In this document: one piece after another, positions 1-7,045 of the stretch
Layout of the letters: the number at the start of each line of letters is the position of its first letter
How positions within the stretch are numbered: position 1 is the first letter of the stretch
NCBI GenBank assembly: GCA_002404095.1
Contig: DHJA01000119.1
Span: 4,337 to 14,937, forward strand
Reading direction: 5' to 3'
DNA: 10,601 nt
Source: Planctomycetaceae bacterium UBA4732
GTDB lineage: Bacteria > Planctomycetota > Planctomycetia > Gemmatales > Gemmataceae
The notes under the pieces: generated by a model
Told to the model about the DNA's origin: nothing
What the model saw: the letters and a program-made list of their open reading frames with translations, nothing else
Database searches by the model: none
Made by a program: the position numbers and the translations under genes

Positions 1-13
1 TCGCGGCTAAACG
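1..13. repeat. Cut-off arm of a palindromic intergenic repeat at the window edge
   Basis: The first 13 bases (TCGCGGCTAAACG) are the exact reverse complement of bases 489-501, which cover the outer left arm and flank of the palindrome at 493-546. The window therefore seems to start inside another copy of the same repeat family, lying upstream of the DUF4259 gene. The rest of the copy would be outside the window. A 13-base match alone is modest evidence; the position at the very edge suggests that assembly broke in a repeat. Confidence 0.5.
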
Positions 14-105
14 AAACGGATCGCGTCGTCTCAATCCGTATATTAATCGCGGGGCGGTACACGCCGGAGTAAGGGGGCTTGTGATTTTTGCAGGGAGTCC
101 GCCAA

Positions 106-483
106 ATGAGCGCCTGGTCGGCTTGGGACGTGGGGAATTTCGACAACGACGCGGCGATGGATTTCCTGTCAATGCAAACCATGCAGCTGACGGCCACCAT
201 CAACGCCGTCGCCGACGACGAAGCGCGCCTCCAACTGGCGGAGGACGGCGAAACGCTTTTCATGCCCAGCGTGGAATTGTTGGCCATGCTGTGCGAGCGC
301 TACCACGCGGAGCCGCCGCGTCCGAGCCTGGTCCGGCAGTGGCATGAAAGGTATCTGGAGGTGTACGACCGAGGCATCGACCGGCTGAAACTCTCGGCCG
401 AGTTCAAGGCCGGCCGCCGCAAACTGATTGAGAAGACGTTTCGCTGGCTGGAGAGCTTGTCGGAGAGTTTTTGGGACGATTAA
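106..483 (+). CDS. DUF4259 domain-containing protein
   Basis: Small soluble protein of 125 aa. The N-terminus reads MSAWSAWDVGNFDNDAAMDF, which matches the DUF4259 opening pattern (W, then G-x-F-DND-x-A-x-DF). The rest is mostly helical and acidic, with no signal peptide or membrane segment. The biochemical function of DUF4259 proteins is unknown, so none is assigned. The ATG at 106 was chosen over an in-frame TTG at 88 because an AGGGAG Shine-Dalgarno stands at 92-97, about 8 bases before it, and because the conserved N-terminus starts there. The gene ends 9 bases before a perfect palindrome and converges on the desaturase gene. The upstream 105 bases contain an AT-rich patch (TATATTAA, near 38-45) that could be a -10 element, but no clear -35 is seen. 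Confidence 0.82.
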   Translation: MSAWSAWDVGNFDNDAAMDFLSMQTMQLTATINAVADDEARLQLAEDGETLFMPSVELLAMLCERYHAEPPRPSLVRQWHERYLEVYDRGIDRLKLSAEFKAGRRKLIEKTFRWLESLSESFWDD

Positions 484-492
484 GGGGACGTT

Positions 493-546
493 TAGCCGCG
501 ACCCGAAGGGGAGCGCGGGGAAGCGCTCCCCTTCGGGTCGCGGCTA
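493..546. repeat. Perfect palindrome, 24-bp arms, between convergent genes
   Basis: The left arm at 493-516 and right arm at 523-546 are perfect reverse complements, with a 6-base loop (GGGGAA). The arm contains AGCCGCGACC followed by CGAAG and GGGAGCG, a core shared with the repeat at 8423-8492. It lies 9 bases after the DUF4259 stop. Its outermost three bases on the minus strand are the TAG stop of the desaturase gene. The hairpin could end transcription or protect 3' ends on both strands, but there is no T-tract after either arm, so a classical intrinsic terminator is unlikely. It is best described as a dispersed REP-like element. Confidence 0.9.
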
Positions 547-1419
547 CACAACTTCAACGGCGCTCTTGCGGCTGGGAAGACGGTTGCGCATCTCAGCGCG
601 GCTCACGCCAAGCGTGGCCAAGACCGGAAGGTAGACTTCCCGATAGTAAATGTCCTCGTTGAAAATGTCCAACGCCTTGATCCGGGCCACTCGCTGTTGC
701 CCGTCGGCGAAATCGCTGATGGCCGGCATCGCGAAGTTGTTCATCACGCGGCGCATCTGCTCTAGCGTGGCCGCCGTGTCATACTTCAGGTACAAACGGA
801 CGCAATCGCGGAAAAAGCCGTAGTGCGCTTGTTCATCGACGGAGACGTACAGGAGCAGCTTCGAGAGAGCGGGGTCGCCGCCGCATTCCATCACGCGGCG
901 CCGGAGGTTGCGATAGTTCAGCCCGGTCGCAAGTTCTTGCACCATCGCGTAAACCAACATGCCAAGGGCGCTGTCGTGCGGCAAGTTCCACTCGCCGGCG
1001 AAGACTTTGCCTTCCAGGTCGGCCATCTGCTCGTCGGTGCGTGTGCCGGAGCGCAGCAGCCAGTCGCCCAGCGCGAGAGAGTGCTTCGATTCCTCATAAC
1101 CCCAGTTGGCGTAAAACCAGGCTCGGCCGCGGCTGGCCCGCACCATGGGCAGGATCTTGGAAGTGTAGTCGGGAAGATACAACTCGACGGCGGTAAACGA
1201 CTCCACCACGTCGGTCACCTCGGGCCGAAGATTCGAGTTGACCTCCGCCCAGGGAATGTCATCGCGGATCGACCAACGCCGTTTCTTCTCGGCCATGTCG
1301 AAGAAATCGCGGTATAGGCGCCACATGGCGGATTCGATTTCCGCCCCGTCTTGAGTCGTCACGTCCGCCATACAGATTTGTCCGTAGTTGTAACGCCGCC
1401 AGCCCCGACTCCAAGTCAT
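544..1419 (-). CDS. Acyl-ACP desaturase-like di-iron protein (FA_desaturase_2 type)
   Basis: Soluble all-helical di-iron enzyme of 291 aa. Family members introduce a cis double bond into acyl chains carried on acyl carrier protein, using O2 and reduced ferredoxin. The iron ligands are visible in order and with the right spacing: E79 (AVELYLPDY), E110 and H113 (EESKH), E162 (MVQELAT), E196 and H199 (DEQAH). This matches the plant stearoyl-ACP desaturase pattern of E, ExxH, E, ExxH. There is no signal peptide or membrane span. The start is uncertain: ATG 1419 gives the full frame, while ATG 1371 (MADVTTQDG) gives 275 aa and may be the true start; neither has a strong Shine-Dalgarno. The stop codon lies in the palindrome at 493-546. 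No ferredoxin or acyl carrier protein gene is nearby. It is divergent from the ABC permease across about 190 bases. Substrate and double-bond position cannot be read from sequence. Confidence 0.8.
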   Translation of the reverse strand: MTWSRGWRRYNYGQICMADVTTQDGAEIESAMWRLYRDFFDMAEKKRRWSIRDDIPWAEVNSNLRPEVTDVVESFTAVELYLPDYTSKILPMVRASRGRAWFYANWGYEESKHSLALGDWLLRSGTRTDEQMADLEGKVFAGEWNLPHDSALGMLVYAMVQELATGLNYRNLRRRVMECGGDPALSKLLLYVSVDEQAHYGFFRDCVRLYLKYDTAATLEQMRRVMNNFAMPAISDFADGQQRVARIKALDIFNEDIYYREVYLPVLATLGVSRAEMRNRLPSRKSAVEVV

Positions 1420-1612
1420 TTCTACCCGTCGCCGCTCGCCGCTTCCATAGACGGTCTTATCAGCTGGTCTTTTCCTGATACCAATCCGCCCGCGTCAACG
1501 GCAAAACCGCTAGGGGGAAGGGAGCAAGACGCCGGCTCGGTGGCCGGTCGTCCGGGACTGCTCTATCAATAAGAGTTAGGTTTGCCCCGGTGTTTTTTCA
1601 AGGGCCGCGACG

Positions 1613-2827
1613 ATGCGCCAGTATGCGACCGTGCGTGTGGCCCTGCGAGCCTTATGGGTCCACAAAGGCCGGTCCTTTTTGACCAGTCTCGGTATCGTCA
1701 TCGGCATCGGCTCGGTCATCGCCATGGTGTCGGCCGGCGAAGGCGTCGAACAAAAGCTCGACGAAAGCATGGAAACCGTCGGCAAGAACATCATTCTGGT
1801 CCGGCCCGGCGCCCGCTCGCGCGCCGGCGCCATCGCCGACGCCACGCCTCTTACGCGAGATGACGCCGCCCTGATCCGTAAGCAAGTCGGTCGGCTCCTC
1901 AAGGGGGTCGCCGAGGTGCAAATCACCCAACGGCGCGTCGCCTCCGACGCCGCCGCGTGGATCACCCTTGTCACCGGCACCGTGCCGGAACTTCAGGCCG
2001 TCCGCGACTGGAAGCTCACGTCCGGCCGCTACTTCACCCGCGAGGAGACCGCCGAGGCGGCCAACGTCTGCGTCATCGGCCAGACCGTGCGCTCCAAACT
2101 ATTTCCGAACGACTCCGACCCGCTCGGCAAAGCCGTCCGCATCGACGACCGCCTACGGCTGCGCGTGATTGGCGTCCTGGCTTCCAAGGGCCGCAACCCC
2201 GCCGGCGCCGATCAGGACGATGAAATCTTCACGCCCTTCACGACGCTGCAACGCAAGCTGGTCGGCGAGGAGCGCATCAGCGCCATACTGGCGGCGGCCC
2301 GCTCCGATGCGGTGCTGGGACAGGCCCGCGATGAGATCGTCCGCGCCATGCGCCAAGCCCATCGCGTCGCGTCGGGCGCCGAGGATTTTGACGTGAGTAC
2401 GGTACAAGAGATGGCGGAGGTGGCTTATGTCATTACGAGCGCGGTGCAGGCGCTGGTGGCGGTGATCGCGTCGCTGTCGCTGTTGGTCGGGGGCATCGGC
2501 ATTATGAACATCATGCTGGTGTCGGTGACGGAGCGGACGCGCGAGATCGGCCTGCGCATGGCGGTCGGCGCGACGGCCGGGCATATCCTCGCGCAGTTCC
2601 TGACGGAAGCGGTGGTATTGTCGTTGTTGGGAGGCGTTTTGGGCGTGGCGTCCGGCCTGGGAGCGGCGGCGGTGGTGGCGAAGGCTCTCGACTGGCCGAT
2701 CATCATCTCGCCGGTCATCGTCGTTGTGGCGGTGGGCGTGTCGGCCGGCGTCGGCGTCTTCTTCGGCTTTTATCCCGCGTGGAAAGCGTCGCGGCTCGAT
2801 CCTATTGAGGCGCTGCGCTACGAATAG
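1613..2827 (+). CDS. MacB/FtsX-family ABC transporter permease
   Basis: Inner-membrane permease of 404 aa with the MacB layout: a first transmembrane helix (about residues 20-42), a large periplasmic MacB_PCD-like domain (about 43-265), then three helices (about 271-302, 325-357 and 363-386) forming the FtsX domain. The family signature GGIGIMNIMLVSVTERTREIG is at about 293-313, and the C-terminus PAWKASRLDPIEALRYE is typical. Such permeases pair with a separate or fused ATPase and move lipoproteins, peptides or drugs by mechanotransmission. Here the ATPase domain is absent and no ATPase gene is in the window, so the partner must be elsewhere. Start ATG 1613 gives the standard N-terminus; the Shine-Dalgarno is weak. 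It ends 10 bases before the convergent nucleotidyltransferase gene. Substrate unknown. Confidence 0.92.
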   Translation: MRQYATVRVALRALWVHKGRSFLTSLGIVIGIGSVIAMVSAGEGVEQKLDESMETVGKNIILVRPGARSRAGAIADATPLTRDDAALIRKQVGRLLKGVAEVQITQRRVASDAAAWITLVTGTVPELQAVRDWKLTSGRYFTREETAEAANVCVIGQTVRSKLFPNDSDPLGKAVRIDDRLRLRVIGVLASKGRNPAGADQDDEIFTPFTTLQRKLVGEERISAILAAARSDAVLGQARDEIVRAMRQAHRVASGAEDFDVSTVQEMAEVAYVITSAVQALVAVIASLSLLVGGIGIMNIMLVSVTERTREIGLRMAVGATAGHILAQFLTEAVVLSLLGGVLGVASGLGAAAVVAKALDWPIIISPVIVVVAVGVSAGVGVFFGFYPAWKASRLDPIEALRYE

Positions 2828-2837
2828 CGGATCGGCC

Positions 2838-3389
2838 TCACTCTTCCTTCGCGGCCATCTCCTTCACACGCGCCCATTGGCGCCTGTAAGCCGGGGCATG
2901 TTGTTCCAGATAACGATCGATCCCGTCGATGTCAATCCTGCCGCGCTTAAGCAGTTCCACCAGGTCGGCCAGATCTTTCTGCCGGCTGGCCTTCAATTTC
3001 ATGTACACCAAGGCCGTGAGCGGAACGATAGGAATCCGTTCGCTTTCGGGAGCGCTTTCTATGGCGGGGCGCAGTTGCTCCTTCTCCTCTGGGGACGATC
3101 CAATCGGGACCATGTCGATGCGGACATTCCCGACGGCTATAAGCGGCACTTTAAGGGTGATCAGGTTTCCGGCGTGCCGCACGAACGCTTCATCCCCTAC
3201 AAGGAAATCGACGTCGTCGGTAGTGCGCGGGTAGCCATACGCCCCGACGGCGAGACCTCCCGCAAGGGCATGGGGGACGCCGGCCTCACGGAGCATGAGC
3301 GAGGCGACCTCGGCCGCCGCGAGGATCTCCGCGGCCACGACGCCCCGGAGCCGCGACAAATCGGGAAGGGAGCTCGCAGGGGTATTCAT
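2838..3389 (-). CDS. Nucleotidyltransferase-fold (MNT/AbiEii-like) protein
   Basis: 183 aa protein with the minimal nucleotidyltransferase fold. Residues about 38-64 read PHALAGGLAVGAYGYPRTTD then DVDFLV, giving the helix-capping GG pair (G44-G45) and the paired acidic metal ligands (D59 and D61 of DVD). D92 in VRIDMVP is a plausible third carboxylate. The C-terminal part is helical and includes a KLKASRQKDLADLVELL segment, as in many AbiEii-like and nucleotidyltransferase-substrate proteins, where the DL/D motif is common. The catalytic set looks intact, but the target (tRNA, protein or small molecule) cannot be inferred. It follows the zinc-finger gene by 23 bases in the same direction, with AAAGGTGA about 13 bases before ATG 3389, so the two are probably co-transcribed. 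A toxin-antitoxin role is possible but not shown. Confidence 0.75.
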   Translation of the reverse strand: MNTPASSLPDLSRLRGVVAAEILAAAEVASLMLREAGVPHALAGGLAVGAYGYPRTTDDVDFLVGDEAFVRHAGNLITLKVPLIAVGNVRIDMVPIGSSPEEKEQLRPAIESAPESERIPIVPLTALVYMKLKASRQKDLADLVELLKRGRIDIDGIDRYLEQHAPAYRRQWARVKEMAAKEE

Positions 3390-3412
3390 AACACGCGCCG
3401 CTCACCTTTCTG

Positions 3413-3835
3413 TCAGGGCTTCTTCGGATCGCGGCACACCTGCAAATAGCTGGCGCTGGAAGCAAAGAACCGCTTGCGCCGCTCCTTGGCTTGGCCCTCG
3501 GTCTCCTTCTGGCGGGCGCGCAGGTCGGCCAGGTTGGCGACGCAGTACGGGCAACCGACCGTTTGCAGATGGAAGTCGATATATTCCTGTCGCGCCTCGT
3601 CGTGGACCTGGAAAAGATAGCTGCTGAGGTTCTCGCGCGTCGGACAGGTCAGGCGTTCGCGGCGCCAGATAGCGCCGAGTGAATGTTCGCCGCGGTCGCG
3701 CTCCTGCATGGCCTGACGCAGCGCCCGCCGCAGAGCGTCGGATTCACGTAAAGCCTGTTCCACGCGCGCCATCTCCGCTTCCGCCAGCGCGTCGTCGAGG
3801 TAGGCGTGCAATTGTTCGCGCGTAAATTCGGCCAT
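3413..3835 (-). CDS. Zinc-finger, anti-sigma-factor-like protein
   Basis: 140 aa soluble protein. The N-terminal part (about 1-50) starts FTREQLHAYLDDALAEAEMA and looks like the short helical zf-HC2/anti-sigma N-terminus. The central part (about 50-105) contains GEHSLGAIWRRERLTCPTRE and then FHLQTVGCPYC, giving C64, H89, C95 and C98 as probable zinc ligands. The H-x5-C-x2-C spacing differs from the H-x3-C-x2-C of classical ZAS anti-sigma factors. The C-terminus (106-128) is strongly charged (K/R/E rich) and there is no transmembrane segment, so it would be cytoplasmic. Proteins of this build are common in planctomycetes and often sit beside an ECF sigma gene, but none is in this window. It is the first gene of a likely two-gene unit with the nucleotidyltransferase and is divergent from the TIGR03067 gene. 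The regulatory role is an inference. Confidence 0.6.
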   Translation of the reverse strand: MAEFTREQLHAYLDDALAEAEMARVEQALRESDALRRALRQAMQERDRGEHSLGAIWRRERLTCPTRENLSSYLFQVHDEARQEYIDFHLQTVGCPYCVANLADLRARQKETEGQAKERRKRFFASSASYLQVCRDPKKP

Positions 3836-3928
3836 GACTTATTACCCGAGTCGGAGGTTCGCGGCCCGTTGCGGTCGTCCATTCAACCAGATCGGCCGCG
3901 ACCGCGTCAAGCGCCATCGGCGCCGATT

Positions 3929-3957
3929 TTGCCTGAACAATGGGTGAGCGAAACAAT
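3929..3957 (+). promoter_or_regulatory. Candidate promoter for the TIGR03067-DUF2892 pair
   Basis: TTGCCT at 3929-3934 and AACAAT at 3952-3957 are separated by 17 bases, each matching 4 of 6 bases of the sigma70 consensus. Transcription would start near 3964, giving a short leader with the strong Shine-Dalgarno of the downstream gene. This is a pattern match only; vegetative promoter rules in planctomycetes are not well fixed. Confidence 0.3.
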
Positions 3958-4000
3958 TGGGCGCTCTGGCGGATTCGCATGGCGTAAAAGGAGAAAGACG

Positions 4001-4489
4001 ATGCGGACCTTGTTCGTTCTGACACTAACGATGAGCTTGGCGCTGCTCGCCCACGCTTCGGCGGCGGTCGCGAAGGATTTCGACAAGGACAAAAGCCAAA
4101 CTAAGGATCATGCGGGCAAGTTATTGGGCACGTGGGTGGTGGTCAGTGGCGAGGAGGACGGCAAGCCTTCACCCCCGGAGAAGATCAAGGGCAGCAAAAT
4201 GACCTTGGACAAGAAGTCGATCAAGCTGACCGACAAGGACGACAAGCAGCTGTGGGTGATCGACTACAAGCTGGACGCATCGAAAAATCCGGCCGAGATC
4301 GACATGACGGTCGCGGAAGGGCCGGGCGCCGATAAGTCCTCTCAGGGCATCTACGAGTTGGACGGCGATACGCTGAAACTCTGCTATGCACTTCCGGGCG
4401 GCGACCGGCCCAAGGATTTTAAGACCAAGGAGGGCGCTAAGGAAAATTGCTTCGCCCTGAAACGCGCCGAGGTCAAAACCACTAAGTAG
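4001..4489 (+). CDS. Secreted TIGR03067 domain protein
   Basis: 162 aa exported protein. A Sec signal peptide is clear: MRTLFVLTLTMSLALLAHAS followed by AAVAKD, with cleavage likely after the AVA at about residues 22-25. The mature part carries the TIGR03067 domain, a family expanded in planctomycetes: LLGTWVVVSGEEDGKPSPPE at the start, then GIYELDGDTLKLCYA and PGGDRPKDF near the end. The predicted structure is a small beta-rich, lipocalin-like fold; no ligand or activity is known. The ATG at 4001 is chosen because AAAAGGAGA at 3987-3995 is well placed and the signal peptide begins there; the open frame extends further upstream but has no signal-like start. The DUF2892 gene follows after 29 bases, so they are probably co-transcribed. 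Confidence 0.9.
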   Translation: MRTLFVLTLTMSLALLAHASAAVAKDFDKDKSQTKDHAGKLLGTWVVVSGEEDGKPSPPEKIKGSKMTLDKKSIKLTDKDDKQLWVIDYKLDASKNPAEIDMTVAEGPGADKSSQGIYELDGDTLKLCYALPGGDRPKDFKTKEGAKENCFALKRAEVKTTK

Positions 4490-4518
4490 GGGCGTTGAAT
4501 ACCAAAAAGGAGGAAACC

Positions 4519-4857
4519 ATGCAAGAACCCATGACATTCTCACGGACGCGGCAAGGGCTGCGCGACTTGGACGCAGTGAAAGGCCCGCTAAATCCGATGA
4601 GCGGCGGCCCGGCGCCGCGATCTGACGTGAACGTCGGCTCCACCGAACGGCTATGCTCTTCGTTGGCGGGCGGGGCGATGGTTCTGTTCGGTCTGAGCCG
4701 GATGTCGTTGGCGGGGCTTGCCCTGGCGGGACTCGGCGGCTCGCTGTTATATCGCGGGACGACGGGACAGTGCCAACTGTACAAGGCGCTGGGCGTCAAC
4801 ACAGCCGAAGGCGCGAACCAATCGTCCAATGCGGAGATGGTCTATCGGCCGGGTTGA
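4519..4857 (+). CDS. DUF2892 (YgaP-like) inner-membrane protein
   Basis: 112 aa protein. After a polar N-terminus of about 44 residues comes the DUF2892 core: NVGSTERLCSSLAGGAMVLF at about 46-65, a second hydrophobic stretch SLAGLALAGLGGSLLYRGTT (about 71-90), and the ending GQCQLYKALGVNT that matches the conserved G-x-C-x-x-Y-x-x-x-G motif. Two short transmembrane helices forming a hairpin are expected, as in the membrane part of E. coli YgaP, but the rhodanese domain of YgaP is missing. Function unknown. ATG 4519 is preferred over the upstream in-frame ATG 4495 because a GGAGG at 4509-4513 sits 5 bases before it. It lies 29 bases downstream of the TIGR03067 gene and ends 19 bases before the palindrome at 4877-4963. 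Confidence 0.85.
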   Translation: MQEPMTFSRTRQGLRDLDAVKGPLNPMSGGPAPRSDVNVGSTERLCSSLAGGAMVLFGLSRMSLAGLALAGLGGSLLYRGTTGQCQLYKALGVNTAEGANQSSNAEMVYRPG

Positions 4858-4876
4858 GTCCCACGACCGGTCCCCT

Positions 4877-4963
4877 CTTGGCGAGCCGGGTCGCGTTAGC
4901 GCCCGGAGACGGGTCCAGCCACTGCACCCAACTCCGGGCGCTTACGCGACCCGGCTCGCCAAG
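4877..4963. repeat. Long palindrome, 32-bp arms with one mismatch, between convergent genes
   Basis: Left arm 4877-4908 and right arm 4932-4963 are reverse complements over 32 bases with one mismatch (GTTAG against GTAAG), around a 23-base spacer. The arm includes AGCCGGGTCGCG, TTAG and CGCCCGGAG, related in layout but not identical to the elements at 493-546 and 8423-8492. It lies 19 bases after the DUF2892 stop and 2 bases before the DUF1501 stop, so it covers the 3' end of both convergent genes. No T-tract follows either arm. Confidence 0.9.
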
Positions 4964-4965
4964 TA

Positions 4966-6312
4966 TTAAATCAGTTCCTTGATAGGGGCGTGTTCGGTCA
5001 GGTATTGTGGTCGCCCGGTCGGGTCGTTGATTGTGGTCGTCTGGGTGTCGATACCGAGGTTGCGATAAAGGGTGGCGAAGACCTCGCCGAACGCGATCGG
5101 CCGTTCCTTGGCGTACTCGCCGAGGCGGTTGGTGGCGCCGACCGCCTGGCCGGTCTTCATGCCGCCGCCGGCCATAAACGCGCAGCTGACCTGCGGCCAA
5201 TGGTCGCGGCCGGCTTCCTTGTTGATGCGCGGCGTGCGGCCGAACTCGCCCCACGCGATCACCGTCACGTCGTCGAGTATTCCGCGAACTTCCAGGTCGT
5301 CAATGAGGGCGCTGAGGCTCTGATCGAGCTTGGCGCCGTGGTCGCGCACCAGGTCGAAATTCTTGCCGTGACTGTCCCAACGACCGTAGGACAGCGTCAC
5401 GACGCGGACGCCGGCCTCCACGAGCCGCCGCGCCAACAGAAGTTGGTCGTTGACCGTCGGGGCGCCGTCGTATTGGAACTGGTACGGCTTGCCGTCGCCG
5501 TAGCGCTCGCGCACTTTATCGCTCTCTTTTGTCACATCCAAGGCGTCAAGCAGTTTACTGGACGTGAGTACGCCAAGGGCGCGGTCGGTGATGGCGTCGG
5601 AGGTTCGGAACGCACCGTCGGCGTCGAGTTCACGGCGCAGGCCGTCGAAGCCATTCAGGAGACCTTTACGGTCGCTTAACTGGTTGAGCGTGGCGCCCTT
5701 GAGGGTGAGGTTGGCCATGCCCGGGCCGTCGGGCCGGAAGGCGGCATACGACGAGCCGAGGAAGCCGGGTGTGCCGGAGTCGGACCATTCGACGTGCCCG
5801 GTGCGGGCGGCGAGGCCGACGAACGGCGGCACCGAGGGATCGACCGGGCCTTGCAACCGCGCGGCGCCGGCGCCGAGACTCGGCCGGCCGCCCATGGCGG
5901 AGAGCGACTTATGATCCCAGCCGGACATGCACTGTACCGCATCATGGCCGCCGCTGGCGCCGACGACGGAACGGAGGATGGCGCATTTGTCCATGCGCGC
6001 GGCCAGTTTCGGGAAGACCTCGCAGATCTGAATGCCGGGGACGTTGGTGGCGATGGGTTTAAATTCGCCGCGGATCTCCGCGGGCGCGTCCAATTTGAGA
6101 TCCCACATATCCTGATGCGGCGGGCCGCCGTCGAGGAAGATGTTGATGACGGATTTATGGCGCGTGCCGGAAGTGCCGGCGCGGGCTTCGGCGCGGAAAA
6201 TATCCACGAGATTCAGACAACTCGCCCCCAGGCCCAGCGCGCCGATGCGCAAGAAACTGCGCCGAGAGAGGCCGCCGCATAGCCGCGCGTTCTGGCCGAA
6301 AAGAGTCAACAT
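4966..6312 (-). CDS. DUF1501 domain protein with Tat signal
   Basis: 448 aa exported protein. The N-terminus has a twin-arginine signal (SRRSFLRIG at about 16-24, then a hydrophobic GALGLGASCLNL). The mature protein has DUF1501 hallmarks: INIFLDGGPPHQDMWDLK at about 57-73, a GGHDAVQ segment near 121-127, and WGEFGRTPRIN followed by GRDHWP near the C-terminus. DUF1501 proteins are thought to share the alkaline phosphatase/sulfatase fold; the aspartate and histidine residues fit metal binding, but the substrate is unknown. In planctomycetes they usually pair with DUF1549/DUF1553 cytochrome-like proteins, and no such gene is here. ATG 6312 is chosen because the Tat motif then lies at the right distance; an upstream in-frame start at 6408 gives an unlikely extension. 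A TTGACA-type promoter stands about 110 bases upstream. Confidence 0.92.
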   Translation of the reverse strand: MLTLFGQNARLCGGLSRRSFLRIGALGLGASCLNLVDIFRAEARAGTSGTRHKSVINIFLDGGPPHQDMWDLKLDAPAEIRGEFKPIATNVPGIQICEVFPKLAARMDKCAILRSVVGASGGHDAVQCMSGWDHKSLSAMGGRPSLGAGAARLQGPVDPSVPPFVGLAARTGHVEWSDSGTPGFLGSSYAAFRPDGPGMANLTLKGATLNQLSDRKGLLNGFDGLRRELDADGAFRTSDAITDRALGVLTSSKLLDALDVTKESDKVRERYGDGKPYQFQYDGAPTVNDQLLLARRLVEAGVRVVTLSYGRWDSHGKNFDLVRDHGAKLDQSLSALIDDLEVRGILDDVTVIAWGEFGRTPRINKEAGRDHWPQVSCAFMAGGGMKTGQAVGATNRLGEYAKERPIAFGEVFATLYRNLGIDTQTTTINDPTGRPQYLTEHAPIKELI

Positions 6313-6427
6313 GGTGGGACCAAACCTTTCACGGAGGAGAGGGGCCGGCGTCAGGGCGGGGCCGACCGAGCAGGCGGAAGGTTTAGGACGGCGCGGGGGG
6401 CTGCACAATCCTTCACATTACTATCAT

Positions 6428-6456
6428 AGCCTAAACCCGCGGCCGTGCGCTGTCAA
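6428..6456 (-). promoter_or_regulatory. Candidate sigma70-type promoter of the DUF1501 gene
   Basis: Read on the minus strand, a perfect TTGACA (6456-6451) is followed after 17 bases by TAGGCT (6433-6428). A better -10 match, TATGAT (6428-6423), overlaps but is 22 bases from the -35. Transcription would start near 6420, giving a leader of about 108 bases before ATG 6312. It lies in the 172-base gap upstream of DUF1501, just after the end of the thioredoxin-like gene, which supports separate transcription of DUF1501. Confidence 0.45.
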
Positions 6457-6484
6457 GAGGCACACCTGACCGCTAACGCATCCT

Positions 6485-7045
6485 CTACCTGCCGGCCGGC
6501 AAGATACCCGGTAGAGCCTTGAGTACGTCGGCAGCGCGCACTTCCGTCAATTCCGCCTCCCGAAAGGCGAAATTGACGACGACCTTCCGGTTCACGAACA
6601 GCAGCACCGTCACATCGGCGTCGCGGCTGAGGCGGTAACTCGGCGGCCCGTCAAGGTTCTCGAAGACGCCGAGCGGCACACCGTGCACCGCGTATTTCTT
6701 GCCCCATTCCACGATTTTCGGGTCGAGCGCGGTTTGATCGTCGCTCAAGAACGTGACCCAGGCGCGCAGGCCGGCGACTTTGTCGGCGGCGATCGCCTTA
6801 TCCAGACCGATGACCAGTTTCCCAAGCGGGTCGCTCAAATGGCGCGCGAAAACGACCACGGCCGGATGGTCGGCGGTATCGCATATATAGCAGTGCGATT
6901 GTCCGCGTTCGGAGCCGACGGAGACGATGGAGGAATACGGCCCCGGCTTCTTGCCGGGCGTCAGCCCCGAGGTACAAGGCTCCCCGGCGAATACGCACGG
7001 AAGGAAAGGCGCGAGGACGGCGAACGAAACGGCCACGGAACGCAT
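6485..7045 (-). CDS. Exported thioredoxin-fold-like protein with CxxC motif
   Basis: 186 aa protein with a Sec signal peptide (MRSVAVSFAVLAPFLPCVFA, cleavage probably at FA-GE, residues 20-21). The mature part resembles a thioredoxin-like fold: a possible redox CxxC at C52-Y-I-C55 (SHCYICDT), a strand PAVVVFAR, GVPLGVF at about 122-128 with a candidate cis-proline P124, and paired strands TVLLFVNRKVVVNFAF. The motif context differs from classical WCxxC thioredoxins, so I do not assign a reaction. A planctomycete-specific redox or structural role in the periplasm is an inference. ATG 7045 is chosen because the signal peptide begins there; the longer frame to 7177 has no signal-like start. It is divergent from kdsD across 321 bases and lies upstream of DUF1501 on the same strand, separated by 172 bases with its own promoter candidate. 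Confidence 0.65.
   Translation of the reverse strand: MRSVAVSFAVLAPFLPCVFAGEPCTSGLTPGKKPGPYSSIVSVGSERGQSHCYICDTADHPAVVVFARHLSDPLGKLVIGLDKAIAADKVAGLRAWVTFLSDDQTALDPKIVEWGKKYAVHGVPLGVFENLDGPPSYRLSRDADVTVLLFVNRKVVVNFAFREAELTEVRAADVLKALPGILPAGR

Noticed and set aside
493..546. Palindromes as classical rho-independent terminators
   Set aside because: The stems are strong but none is followed by a T-tract, and related copies recur with a shared core, so a dispersed repeat is the better description.
2724..3449. Plus-strand frame of 241 codons running from the permease end across the nucleotidyltransferase
   Set aside because: It overlaps two real genes and has no domain or ribosome site; the minus-strand nucleotidyltransferase motifs explain the region.
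2838..3835. New defence system built from the nucleotidyltransferase and zinc-finger genes
   Set aside because: Only two small genes are present, with no effector or other defence hallmark nearby; the zinc-finger protein fits a common planctomycete regulatory type.
4990..5679. Long plus-strand open frame opposite the DUF1501 gene
   Set aside because: It lies wholly inside a clearly recognised gene on the other strand; high GC makes such antisense frames common, and its protein shows no domain.
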